Below are positions 21,701 to 28,826 of a stretch of DNA of 41,586 nucleotides, in pieces. Origin of the DNA: Exiguobacterium sp. Leaf196 (GTDB taxonomy: Bacteria; Bacillota; Bacilli; Exiguobacteriales; Exiguobacteriaceae); assembly GCF_001423965.1 (NCBI RefSeq), contig NZ_LMPV01000002.1, forward strand, positions 1-41,586, in the 5' to 3' direction. The position numbers and the translations under genes were made by a program. Position 1 is the first letter of the stretch, and each line of letters opens with the position of its first letter. The notes under the pieces are model-generated. The model ran no database searches, was not told the origin of the DNA, and saw only the letters and a program-made list of their open reading frames with translations.

Positions 21701-22227
21701 TTGCAGAAGCAGTCGAGGAGCGGAAAGAACGGATGAAAGGTAAAAAACGCATCCAGAAATTCGTTCCTGAGTTCACATTCAGCCTTGATGCCTATATTCC
21801 ATCGCACTACATGACAGACTCCGAGCTGAAAATCGAGTTCTACAAACGTTTGAAATATGTTGATACCGTCGATAGTCTCGAACAACTCGAAACGGAAATG
21901 CTTGAACGATTCGGTGAGTTTCCGGATGAGGTCGCGCGTTTGATCCAGTTGACACGGATGCGCATTTTCGCGGAACGGGCGCGTGTCGAGCGTGTTAAAC
22001 AAACCGATCCGAAAATTGAGATCGTCTTATCGCTCCAATCGACACAACAACTCGATGTGGCGGACTTCGTTAAATGGACTGTCCCACTGGGACGTGGTCT
22101 TGGAATGGGACAACAAGAGCAGAAACTCGTCTTAACCCTCAACCGCAACAAACAGTCGACGCAACAGATGACGATGCAGGCAGAACAATTATTGGCGGAA
22201 CTTGATCGCCGGCTCGTCGGGCGATGA
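18712..22227 (+). CDS. mfd: transcription-repair coupling factor Mfd
   Basis: An 1171-residue DNA translocase (family length ~1150-1180) that removes stalled RNA polymerase and recruits UvrA. The N-terminal UvrB-homology region (about 1-350) contains FAVRGSIIDIYP. The RNAP-interacting CarD-like domain includes YVVHIHHGIGRY. The RecG-like motor has Walker A GDVGYGKTEV, DEEQ box IIDEEQRFGV, TATPIPRTLHMS and VSTTIIETGIDIPN, followed by QLRGRVGRS. A TRCF C-terminal domain closes the protein. ATG 18712 with TTAGGAGGAAG is chosen; the in-frame ATG at 18685 is inside the pth terminator. spoVT, downstream in B. subtilis, is missing, so yabM follows with a 4-base overlap. Confidence 0.97.
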   Translation: MKQLQELLLAIPEIKTVRERFRDGVNAQLITGLMNSGKALFVAGIYQETKRRFVLVTHNMFQAQKLYDDLIELVPEEDVMLYPVDETLAAELSYGASPELRATRIETRHRLLTTDDGILIIPLVGLRRYVPGAETFLSHVKQVKPGDILSIPDFVQDLVDAGYERTATVTTPGEFAVRGSIIDIYPLTVERPYRLDLFDEEIDSIYTFDAETQRSLGVVAEACLMPAAEHFATKDQLKEAGEKVRRLYEATKERVQSTEVLAALEEGIAYDVELLENGDRPKQFAKYAPILYTSTLRQDVTGSVLIVDEVARVEEAAEVQDAEEAEWMASLIERGQSVSDYVLSVPMTHVFEGQPLLYLSLLPTRRSGVPESAAIHFSIKPIAPFHGQMERLKQEVERYRRADMWMVFLASNRERAERMRQTLSDYGVEASIVTKEGITRGQPAILIGGIHGGFEMTNARLVVITEEEVFKQPARRRKQTTKLTNAERIKSYQELKTGDYVVHIHHGIGRYHGIKTIDVAGNHQDYLHLVYAGEDSLYVPVDQIDLIQKYVGAEGKEPKIYKLGGTEWKKVKAKVQKSVEDIADELIKLYAAREAAVGFAFPEDDDNMQAFEASFPYEETVDQLRSIAEIKKDMERPRPMDRLLCGDVGYGKTEVAIRAAFKAVMSGKQVALLVPTTVLAQQHYETMLERFSEWPIRVSVMSRFRSPAELKATKQGLKEGTIDVVVGTHRVLSKDVQFADIGLLIIDEEQRFGVKHKERLKQLKTNVDVLTLTATPIPRTLHMSMIGIRDLSVLETPPENRYPVQTYVMEYDGIVMREALERELGRGGQAFFLYNRVEGIERKAEEIRALVPEARIVTAHGRMTETELESQLIAFFEGDADVLVSTTIIETGIDIPNVNTLIVHDADQMGLSQLYQLRGRVGRSSRVAYSYFTYRPQKRLTEVAESRLQAIKEFTELGSGFKIAMRDLSIRGAGNLLGSQQSGFIDSVGFDLYSQMLAEAVEERKERMKGKKRIQKFVPEFTFSLDAYIPSHYMTDSELKIEFYKRLKYVDTVDSLEQLETEMLERFGEFPDEVARLIQLTRMRIFAERARVERVKQTDPKIEIVLSLQSTQQLDVADFVKWTVPLGRGLGMGQQEQKLVLTLNRNKQSTQQMTMQAEQLLAELDRRLVGR

Positions 22228-23771
22228 ATAGACGAACGATTGCGCAAGGCGCAGCACTGCTTGCGATCTCTAGTTATATCTCAAAATTGCTCAGCTTCTT
22301 TTACCGGATTCCGTATCAGAACCTCGCTGGTGATTTCGGATTGTACGTCTATCAGACCGTCTATCCATTATTTGCGATTGCGGCAGCGCTCGGCATTTAT
22401 GCGCTGCCTGTCATCGTGGCGAAGTTGACGCTTCACCACCCGGATGAGAAACGAGAAGTTCTCTGGTCGATTTTTTATGTCTTACTTGCCATGACCGTCT
22501 TTTTCGGTCTGCTCGGATGGTGGATCGCCCCGACGCTCGCTGGGTGGTTCGGGGATGCAAAACTGGTTGTGCCCCTGCGTGCGGTAACATGTACGTTTTA
22601 TTTACTACCCGTGATTGCTGTTCTACGAGGAATGTTCCAAGCAGATCTTGAGATGCGACCGACGGCTGTATCCCAAGTCTCTGAAAATGCCGTCCGTGTC
22701 GGACTATTGTTGCTCGTGACGTATATCGGTGTCTCGATGCAGGCGGACCCCTACTGGATTGGTGCGAGCGCTCATTTAACGGCGATTGGCGGCAGCATCG
22801 TTTCGTTATTCGTCCTGTTACGCTTTGCGAAAGGGAAAATCGGTCGTCCGGTATTTTCGAGTATTCATATAAGACGTGTCGGAAAAGTGCTGGTGACAAG
22901 CGGTGTAGCAGTTAGTATCGCGTCACTTGCCTTGTTGCTGATGCAATTGATTGATGGATTAACGTTCGTCAATCTACTTGGCAATACGACGGAAACAAAA
23001 ATCGAAAAAGGAATACTCGACCGTGGGTATCCGTTACTGCAATTTGCGATTCTGTTTGCGACGTCGATGAGCCTTGCGAGTGTGCCAGCCTTGTCGACTG
23101 CATACCGGAAACACGATCCACAGATGATGCGTCAACAACTCGAGACATTACTCCGTTCCGGTTTATTGATTGCCGCTGCAGCGACGATCGGGCTAATGGG
23201 TGTGATGCGTCCGCTCAATATTGCGTTATATCAAAATGATCAAGGAACAGCGGGATTGATTTGGCTCGCAGCGACGGCATTTGCCGCATCGATCGCGATG
23301 ATGATCGTCTCTTGTCTCCAGTCGGTTGATGCCGAGAAATATGCGCTTGTTGGTGTTCTTATCGGATTAGGGGCGAAGCTTACTCTGAACCTCTATTTCA
23401 TTCCCCGATATGGTATGATCGGGGCGGGTATGGCGACATTTGGAGGTTTTGCCGTCATGGCGGCAGCGCAATGGATTTTATTGAACCGGAAGTTCGGTCG
23501 TGTATCTGCGGGAACTGTTTTTTATCGAAGACTGGTCTTACCTGTGCTTACCATGGGTGTGTTTCTGTATCTGATCGAGACGTTTTTCCAGCTGTTTGAG
23601 CTTGAGACACGAATCGGTGCGGCACTCGAAGTCGGCGTTCTTGTCGTCGGTGGTGCCATCATTTATGGCAGTATGGCGTTACGCTTTCGTGCCTTATCAG
23701 AACAAGAGTGGGCGTTATTGCCTTTAGGAGATAAGTTATATCAGATGTACCAACGTAGGAGGAGCATATGA
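22224..23771 (+). CDS. yabM: polysaccharide/lipid flippase of the MOP superfamily (YabM/SpoVB-like)
   Basis: An integral membrane protein of 515 residues with 12-14 predicted hydrophobic segments distributed along its whole length. The N-terminus (RRTIAQGAALLAISSYISKL) is typical of the polysaccharide biosynthesis/SpoVB subgroup of MATE-like flippases. The family moves undecaprenyl-linked precursors such as lipid II or glycans across the membrane; the cargo here is not known. Position after mfd matches B. subtilis yabM. The ATG overlaps the mfd stop by 4 bases, and the gene end overlaps yabN by 4 bases. Confidence 0.88.
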   Translation: MNRRTIAQGAALLAISSYISKLLSFFYRIPYQNLAGDFGLYVYQTVYPLFAIAAALGIYALPVIVAKLTLHHPDEKREVLWSIFYVLLAMTVFFGLLGWWIAPTLAGWFGDAKLVVPLRAVTCTFYLLPVIAVLRGMFQADLEMRPTAVSQVSENAVRVGLLLLVTYIGVSMQADPYWIGASAHLTAIGGSIVSLFVLLRFAKGKIGRPVFSSIHIRRVGKVLVTSGVAVSIASLALLLMQLIDGLTFVNLLGNTTETKIEKGILDRGYPLLQFAILFATSMSLASVPALSTAYRKHDPQMMRQQLETLLRSGLLIAAAATIGLMGVMRPLNIALYQNDQGTAGLIWLAATAFAASIAMMIVSCLQSVDAEKYALVGVLIGLGAKLTLNLYFIPRYGMIGAGMATFGGFAVMAAAQWILLNRKFGRVSAGTVFYRRLVLPVLTMGVFLYLIETFFQLFELETRIGAALEVGVLVVGGAIIYGSMALRFRALSEQEWALLPLGDKLYQMYQRRRSI

Positions 23772-25198
23772 CACACCGAATTACGATCGTCGGCCTTGGC
23801 GTCGGCGAACTCGAACAATTGCCGTTTGGCATCTATCGATTATTAAAAAACACGACACAACCTGTCTATTTGCGGACAGTGGATCATCCAGTCGTTTCAG
23901 AACTTGCAGCAGAGGGAATGAACTTTACATCATTTGACTCAGTTTATGAACGACATAGTCGGTTTGAAGACGTATATACAGAAATCGTCGAGGAATTGCT
24001 TCGTCTTTCTGAAACGACGGACATCATCTATGCCGTTCCAGGACATCCATTAGTCGCTGAGAGTACCGTGCAACAGTTGTTGCAACGGACAGACAATGTC
24101 GATGTCGTAGGGGGACAAAGTTTTCTCGATCCGATGTTCGCTGCACTTGGTGTGGATCCGATTGAAGGATTCCAGTTACTTGATGCAACGGCATTTGCTG
24201 TCGATGAAGCACAGATTCGTCAACATCTACTGATTGGGCAAGTCTATGACGCGCTCGTCGCTGGCGACTTAAAAGTCCAGTTGATGGAACGTTATCCGGA
24301 CGAACATCTCGTCACTCTTGTCACAGCAGCAGGTACGAGCCAGCAAACCGTTCAAAACGTACCGTTATATGAACTCGATCATGTGACGACGCTCAGTAAC
24401 TTAACGACGGTCTATGTACCACCGGTTACGGATGAGCAGACGTTGAATCGTGACTTCGCGACTTTAAAAGAGATTATCGCGCGATTACGCGGTGAAGGTG
24501 GTTGTCCATGGGATCAAGAGCAGACGCATGAGTCCTTAAAACGACATTTAATCGAAGAATCTTACGAATTACTGGAAGCAATCGACCTTCAGGACGATAA
24601 CTTAATGATAGAAGAACTAGGAGACGTCCTCTTACAGGTTATGCTCCACGCACAAATTGGTCTAGATGAAGGGTATTTTGATATTCGAGACGTCATCGGA
24701 AGCGTCAGCGATAAGATGATTCGTCGCCATCCCCATGTCTTCGGGGAAACGACTGTTGATTCTTCAGCAGACGTTGTGTCGAACTGGCAAGACATCAAAG
24801 CACAAGAAAAACCGGAGCGGACTTCTTTACTTGATGGTGTGACAAAAGGAGCACCTGCTTTGATGCGCGCAGAAGACATTCAAAAGAAAGTGGCGAAAGT
24901 CGGTTTCGAGTGGGAAGACGTCGAGGGGGCACTTGAAAAAGTGATCGAAGAGTTACATGAATTGAAAGAAGCAGCCCCAGAAGAACGACTCGGAGAATTT
25001 GGAGACGTCCTGTTCTCGATAACACTCGTCGGAAAATACCTCGGTCTATCGGCAGAAGAAGGATTACAACGAACGAATGATAAATTTATTCGCCGTTTTA
25101 CACGGATGGAACAACTAGCGGATCGACCGCTCGTTGAGATGACGCTTGAAGAGCAAGATTCACTCTGGCATCAAGCGAAGCAGGAGGAACAGTCATGA
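23768..25198 (+). CDS. mazG: YabN: tetrapyrrole-methylase-fold / MazG fusion, NTP pyrophosphohydrolase
   Basis: A two-part protein of 476 residues. The N-terminal ~225 residues resemble a tetrapyrrole methylase Rossmann-like domain (ITIVGLGVGELEQLPFG, VPGHPLVAEST, GGQSFLDPMFAALG). The C-terminal part contains two MazG modules. The first is GGCPWDQEQTHESLKRHLIEE with EESYELLEAI and EELGDVLLQ metal-binding Glu/Asp residues; the second includes KVGFEWEDVEGALEK and EEFGD-like EFGDVLFS. MazG hydrolyses (d)NTPs to monophosphates, a housecleaning activity. The methylase half has no known activity in this fusion. It overlaps both neighbours by 4 bases (yabM, rqcP). Confidence 0.92.
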   Translation: MTHRITIVGLGVGELEQLPFGIYRLLKNTTQPVYLRTVDHPVVSELAAEGMNFTSFDSVYERHSRFEDVYTEIVEELLRLSETTDIIYAVPGHPLVAESTVQQLLQRTDNVDVVGGQSFLDPMFAALGVDPIEGFQLLDATAFAVDEAQIRQHLLIGQVYDALVAGDLKVQLMERYPDEHLVTLVTAAGTSQQTVQNVPLYELDHVTTLSNLTTVYVPPVTDEQTLNRDFATLKEIIARLRGEGGCPWDQEQTHESLKRHLIEESYELLEAIDLQDDNLMIEELGDVLLQVMLHAQIGLDEGYFDIRDVIGSVSDKMIRRHPHVFGETTVDSSADVVSNWQDIKAQEKPERTSLLDGVTKGAPALMRAEDIQKKVAKVGFEWEDVEGALEKVIEELHELKEAAPEERLGEFGDVLFSITLVGKYLGLSAEEGLQRTNDKFIRRFTRMEQLADRPLVEMTLEEQDSLWHQAKQEEQS

Positions 25199-25467
25199 GA
25201 CTTGATAAATTTTTAAAAGTATCGCGTCTGATCAAACGACGGACGCTTGCGAAAGAAGTTGCTGATCAAGGTCGGATTACGATCAATGGTAATGTAGCGA
25301 AAGCAAGTAGCACGGTAGCAGCAGGTGATGAGATGACGATTCGGTTCGGAAATAAGATCGTGACAGTTGCGATTTCAAGCATTAAAGAACATGCGAAAAA
25401 AGAAGAAGCATCTGATATGTATGAAATCATCCGTGAAGAAAAGGTGAATTCCGAAGAATCGATGTAA
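25195..25467 (+). CDS. rqcP: RqcP (YabO), S4-domain ribosome quality control factor
   Basis: A 90-residue S4 RNA-binding protein: MRLDKFLKVSRLIKRRTLAK is the helix pair and ADQGRITINGNVAKAS the RNA-binding turn; an acidic/charged tail follows. RqcP works with RqcH on obstructed 50S subunits to drive poly-alanine tailing of stalled nascent chains. AGGAGG lies 6 bases before the ATG, which overlaps the yabN stop. yabP and yabQ (sporulation) normally follow in B. subtilis; here divIC comes next. Confidence 0.93.
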   Translation: MRLDKFLKVSRLIKRRTLAKEVADQGRITINGNVAKASSTVAAGDEMTIRFGNKIVTVAISSIKEHAKKEEASDMYEIIREEKVNSEESM

Positions 25468-25533
25468 TTTACCGGAAAAAGGAAGTATACTAAAGAGTGT
25501 CAGGGATGACCACTCAGAAAGAGGAGGGATGAT

Positions 25534-25911
25534 ATGCCAACACCGCTCGAATCAGGGCGTCAAACGCCAAAGATCAAGCCGCTCAATGACCGTAAGAAGC
25601 AATTGAGTCAGAATGCTATTGAAAACCGTCGACGTCTCAAAAATCGCTTTTTCTTGTGTCTGACCGTCTTTTTGCTCATCTTTTCCCTCATGGGGTGGTC
25701 ATACATGGAAAAACGGCAATTGATCGCAGAACAAAAGCAGTCATTTCAAGTAGCTGAACAGGAGCAGACGAAAGCAAAAAAAGAGACTGCTCGTCTGAAA
25801 GAAGAAATCAATCGTCTCAATGATAAAGAATATGTGGCGAACTTAGCCCGGAGTGAGTTGCTCTATTCGAAAAAAGGAGAAACGATCTTCTACTTTTCAC
25901 CTGAAGACTAA
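25534..25911 (+). CDS. divIC: cell division protein DivIC (FtsB-like)
   Basis: A bitopic membrane protein of 125 residues: a basic cytoplasmic N-terminus (1-38), one transmembrane segment (about 39-58, FFLCLTVFLLIF core), then an extracellular coiled coil (about 60-100) and the septum-type ending NLARSELLYSKKGETIFYF. It forms a complex with FtsL and DivIB in the divisome. AGAGGAGGG precedes ATG 25534. The leader has TATACT (25486-25491) without a good -35 and a small hairpin (GAGTG...CACTC, 25494-25514). Confidence 0.93.
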   Translation: MPTPLESGRQTPKIKPLNDRKKQLSQNAIENRRRLKNRFFLCLTVFLLIFSLMGWSYMEKRQLIAEQKQSFQVAEQEQTKAKKETARLKEEINRLNDKEYVANLARSELLYSKKGETIFYFSPED

Positions 25912-25929
25912 TTGAAGGTTGCCGATTGA

Positions 25930-25958
25930 TTGAAAAAAGAATGAATCACTCGTATAAT
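25930..25958 (+). promoter_or_regulatory. sigma-A promoter of yabR
   Basis: -35 TTGAAA (25930-25935), a 17-base spacer, -10 TATAAT (25953-25958), about 36 bases before the yabR start codon. Confidence 0.82.
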
Positions 25959-25994
25959 AAGAAACGAATCAACTAAAAAGGAGCAATACAATTT

Positions 25995-26510
25995 ATGTCG
26001 ATTGAAGTAGGCAGCAAAGTGCAAGGGAAAGTAACAGGCATCACGAATTTCGGAGCGTTCGTTGAGTTACCAACAGGGAAAACTGGTCTTGTTCACATTA
26101 GTGAAGTGGCAGATTCTTATGTTAAGGACATCAATGATGTATTAACGGTTGGTCAAGAAATCACCGTTAAAGTCTTAAGTGTTGAAAACGATGGTAAGAT
26201 TGGTCTTTCCATTAAAAAAGCCGTCGATCGTCCAGAAGGTGAACGCCCACGTCCAGCACGTCAGTTCGATCGTGGACCACGTCCAGCAGGACAAGATCGC
26301 GGACCACGTTCGTTCGATAACAAAGGACCGCGTGGAGGCGGTAATCGTGGAGGCTTCAACAAAGGTGGCCGTAATACACCACCACCGCGCAAAGAACAAT
26401 CGTTCGATACGTTGATGTCTAGTTTCCTGAAAGATAGTGAAGATCGTCTTGCTACATTGAAACGTCAAACGGATTCAAAACGTGGCGGGCGCGGCGCAAA
26501 ACGTCAATAA
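25995..26510 (+). CDS. yabR: S1-domain RNA-binding protein YabR with RG-rich linker
   Basis: A 171-residue protein. The first ~72 residues are a complete S1 OB-fold RNA-binding domain (GSKVQGKVTGITNFGAFVEL, GLVHISEVAD, GQEITVKVLSV, GKIGLSIKKA). Residues ~76-135 are a low-complexity, Arg/Gly/Pro-rich tract with repeated RGPR and GGNRGG units, followed by a short conserved FDTLMSSFLKDSEDRL helix and a basic RGGRGAKRQ tail. B. subtilis YabR, as remembered, has about 128 residues; the difference is mostly the RG-rich insert. Ribosome or RNA association is inferred from S1 content. It has its own promoter and terminator. Confidence 0.9.
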   Translation: MSIEVGSKVQGKVTGITNFGAFVELPTGKTGLVHISEVADSYVKDINDVLTVGQEITVKVLSVENDGKIGLSIKKAVDRPEGERPRPARQFDRGPRPAGQDRGPRSFDNKGPRGGGNRGGFNKGGRNTPPPRKEQSFDTLMSSFLKDSEDRLATLKRQTDSKRGGRGAKRQ

Positions 26511-26538
26511 CTTGCTGACCTGTTCTTTATAAGAATAG

Positions 26539-26577
26539 AGATGGAATGACGCCGTTCATTCCATCTTTTATTTTTTT
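26539..26577 (+). terminator. terminator of yabR
   Basis: AGATGGAATGA (26539-26549) and TCATTCCATCT (26556-26566) are perfectly complementary (11 bp, 6-base loop), followed by a T-rich tail. Confidence 0.92.
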
Positions 26578-26599
26578 AAAATTATTTTTATAAAAAGCG

Positions 26600-26628
26600 T
26601 TGACTTTCATTTGACCTGCCCGTATTAT
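26600..26628 (+). promoter_or_regulatory. sigma-A promoter of the tRNA-Met/tRNA-Glu unit
   Basis: -35 TTGACT (26600-26605), a 17-base spacer, -10 TATTAT (26623-26628), 36 bases before the mature tRNA-Met. Confidence 0.8.
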
Positions 26629-26663
26629 AGAAAATGTGCTTAAGACGCACGAGTTAAAAATAT

Positions 26664-26740
26664 GGCGGTGTAGCTCAGCTGGCTAGAGCGTACGGTTCAT
26701 ACCCGTGAGGTCGTGGGTTCGACTCCCTCCGCCGCTACCA
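26664..26740 (+). tRNA. tRNA-Met (CAT), elongator type
   Basis: A complete 77-nt cloverleaf with encoded CCA. Acceptor GGCGGTG pairs with CGCCGCT (two wobbles). The D-arm is GCTC/GAGC. Anticodon stem TACGG/CCGTG encloses loop TTCATAC with anticodon CAT. The T-loop is TTCGACT. The absence of an initiator-type C1-A72 mismatch and of the GGG/CCC anticodon-stem run indicates an elongator. The T-stem GTGGG/CCCTC contains one T-T mismatch. Confidence 0.95.
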
Positions 26741-26751
26741 TATTTTTTTTT

Positions 26752-26823
26752 GGCCCGTTGGTCAAGCGGTTAAGACACCGCCCTTTCACGGCGGTAACAC
26801 GGGTTCGAATCCCGTACGGGTCA
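26752..26823 (+). tRNA. tRNA-Glu (TTC), CCA not encoded
   Basis: A 72-nt cloverleaf to the discriminator A. Acceptor GGCCCGT/ACGGGTC, anticodon stem CCGCC/GGCGG enclosing loop CTTTCAC (anticodon TTC), and T-arm ACGGG TTCGAAT CCCGT. The bases after the discriminator are TTC, so CCA must be added post-transcriptionally. The tRNA pair Met-Glu at this locus is the same as in B. subtilis. Confidence 0.95.
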
Positions 26824-26828
26824 TTCTC

Positions 26829-26865
26829 AAAAAGCTATCTCTATTATATAGAGATAGCTTTTTTT
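26829..26865 (+). terminator. terminator of the tRNA operon
   Basis: AAAAAGCTATCTCTAT (26829-26844) pairs fully with ATAGAGATAGCTTTTT (26848-26863), 16 bp around a 3-base loop, ending in a T-run. Confidence 0.93.
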
Positions 26866-26894
26866 AGGTTTTAACGGAAAGGGGTGAAGTCGTA

Positions 26895-28127
26895 ATGGAA
26901 GGTGTGCCGTTTGAACCGCTCCTAGTCGGAGTGTCTGGAGGATGTGACTCGATGGTACTCGTCGATCGGTTGTATCGAGAAGGGTATGACATTGCAATTG
27001 CACATGTGCATCACGGATTACGAGCAGCATCCGACGAAGAAGCACATTTTATCGAAGACTGGGCAGCAACTCGAAAGATTTTGTTTTTCATGACGCGTTT
27101 AGACTGGGCAGGACGTACGAGCTCTCAAGCAGCATGTCGTGAGGAACGGTATGCATTTTTTGAGCGCATCATGGAAGAGACCGGACGCTCGCGTCTTGTT
27201 CTCGCCCATCATCAAGATGATCAAATCGAGACGTTGCTCATTCAGCTCGTTCGAGGAGAAGCACAAGTTGATGGGATTCCTGTCATTCGTCCGTTTGGTA
27301 ACGGCTGGTTACATCGACCGTTACTACATGAATCGAAGCAAGCATTACTCGATTATGCATGGCAACATGAGGTACCGTGGCGAGAGGATGCATCAAATGC
27401 AGAAACGACCTATTTACGAAATCAAATTCGGCATAAGATTCTTCCGCCACTACGAGACATTCGTCCTGGTTTTGAACAGGCAACAGCAGCAGCAGCACAT
27501 GCGCGACAGCAAATCATGCGTGAGCAGGCAACATTCGTCGCGACCTATCTCGACCGGTGTAAGGAAACAAACGGAATTCCGGTCGCACGTATTTTAGAAT
27601 TGCCGACGGATTTACAACGGCTCGTCTTGCCGACGTTAACGGGCGATACGTTTTCTTCCGAAACGATTCGTCACTTTGTTACATGGCTTCGGGTGGATAA
27701 GGGCTCGGACGAAGTGTATTATGGAAACTGGAGGATGCGACGTGCATATGGCTTTTTGATGCAAGATCGTGTGATACGGTCAATGAATGACGATTTACCG
27801 TTTCAAGTAGGGGAGAATTTGGGAACGTATCATTATGGTGAACAAATGCTTCGCTTCTCAATTGGAACGCACGGGATCCCACTGGACGCGATTACGTTTC
27901 CGTTGACGGTACGTCCGCCACGTCCGGGAGATCGGATTCAACTTGCTGTTGGTTCGAAAAAAGTCAGTCGAATTCTGATTGATGCGAAGGTTCCACGTTA
28001 TCTCCGGGAACAAGTGCCGGTCGTCGTCGATGCAAATGGAGTGATTTTAGCCGTCATTGGACATCGAATTGCAATATTCGGGTCATTTGAACTCCTCGCA
28101 AAATCTTATTTAATGATAGAATGGTAA
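26895..28127 (+). CDS. tilS: tRNA(Ile)-lysidine synthase
   Basis: Converts C34 of tRNA-Ile(CAU) to lysidine. The PP-loop ATP motif SGGCDS lies at residues 14-19. HVHHGLR and LAHHQDDQIETLLIQLVRG follow, with REDASNAETTYLRNQIRH as a further family motif. The C-terminal TilS domain (about 335-405) contains VRPPRPGDRI and KVPRYLREQVPVV. At 410 residues it is shorter than B. subtilis TilS (about 470), mostly in the middle linker region. AAAGGGGTG precedes ATG 26895. It follows the tRNA terminator directly; spoIIE, yabS and yabT, which sit here in B. subtilis, are gone. It is probably co-transcribed with hpt. Confidence 0.95.
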   Translation: MEGVPFEPLLVGVSGGCDSMVLVDRLYREGYDIAIAHVHHGLRAASDEEAHFIEDWAATRKILFFMTRLDWAGRTSSQAACREERYAFFERIMEETGRSRLVLAHHQDDQIETLLIQLVRGEAQVDGIPVIRPFGNGWLHRPLLHESKQALLDYAWQHEVPWREDASNAETTYLRNQIRHKILPPLRDIRPGFEQATAAAAHARQQIMREQATFVATYLDRCKETNGIPVARILELPTDLQRLVLPTLTGDTFSSETIRHFVTWLRVDKGSDEVYYGNWRMRRAYGFLMQDRVIRSMNDDLPFQVGENLGTYHYGEQMLRFSIGTHGIPLDAITFPLTVRPPRPGDRIQLAVGSKKVSRILIDAKVPRYLREQVPVVVDANGVILAVIGHRIAIFGSFELLAKSYLMIEW

Positions 28128-28160
28128 TGTAGTGTTTATTATGGAGGAGGAATACCTAGC

Positions 28161-28706
28161 ATGACCTTGATGAACGATATGGAAAAAGTATTGATTTCAG
28201 AAGAAGAGATCCAAAATAAAGTGGGCGAACTCGCCGGCGATTTGACAGCGGATTATCACGATCGTTTTCCGTTGCTTGTGTGTGTCTTAAAAGGCGCAAT
28301 GCCTTTCATGTCCGATCTTGTCAAAAAGATGGATATGCACCTTGAAATGGACTTCATGGACGTTTCGACGTATCACGGTGGGACAACATCAACCGGTGAA
28401 GTCAAGATTGAAAAAGATTTGAACACATCGGTAGAAGGACGCGACATCTTGATTGTCGAAGATATCATCGACAGCGGATTGACGCTTGGTTACCTCGTAG
28501 ACCTCTTCAAGTACCGGAAAGCGAAGTCCGTTAAAATCGTGACATTGCTCGACAAACCGACAGGACGGAAAAATGACTTGCATGCAGATTACAGCGGCTT
28601 CGTCATTCCACACGAATTTGTCGTCGGGTATGGTCTGGATTACGAAGAGAAATACCGTAACCTTCCGTATGTAGGTGTCTTGAAACCTGCAGTCTACGGT
28701 GGCTAA
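28161..28706 (+). CDS. hpt: hypoxanthine phosphoribosyltransferase
   Basis: A purine salvage enzyme of 181 residues converting hypoxanthine (and usually guanine) plus PRPP to IMP/GMP. The family sites are clear: [31 protein letters not shown] (flexible loop), the PRPP loop [16 protein letters not shown], and the base-binding [19 protein letters not shown] with [21 protein letters not shown] lies upstream of ATG 28161; a second ATG at 28170 is possible. The tilS-hpt-ftsH order is conserved in Bacillales. Confidence 0.96.
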   Translation: MTLMNDMEKVLISEEEIQNKVGELAGDLTADYHDRFPLLVCVLKGAMPFMSDLVKKMDMHLEMDFMDVSTYHGGTTSTGEVKIEKDLNTSVEGRDILIVEDIIDSGLTLGYLVDLFKYRKAKSVKIVTLLDKPTGRKNDLHADYSGFVIPHEFVVGYGLDYEEKYRNLPYVGVLKPAVYGG

Positions 28707-28730
28707 TTATTTTTAATCTCGTCTGTCCCA

Positions 28731-28739
28731 TGATAAGAT
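28731..28739 (+). promoter_or_regulatory. possible extended -10 promoter of ftsH
   Basis: TGA-TAAGAT (28731-28739) forms an extended -10 about 88 bases before the ftsH start; the -35 region is not convincing. The leader then holds two small hairpins, GCGCG/CGCGC (28755-28770) and CATCCAT/ATGGATG (28784-28809), the second adjacent to the ribosome site. Confidence 0.4.
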
Positions 28740-28826
28740 GAAACCAATTACAAAGCGCGCCCTGTCGCGCCAGGATTCGTATTCATCCATTAGAAAAACG
28801 AGATGGATGCGGAGAGGAGGCATAAG

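Noticed and set aside
25494-25514. Hairpin GAGTG/CACTC before divIC as a terminator
   Set aside because: There is no T-run after it; it is followed directly by the divIC ribosome site, so at most it is a weak leader hairpin.
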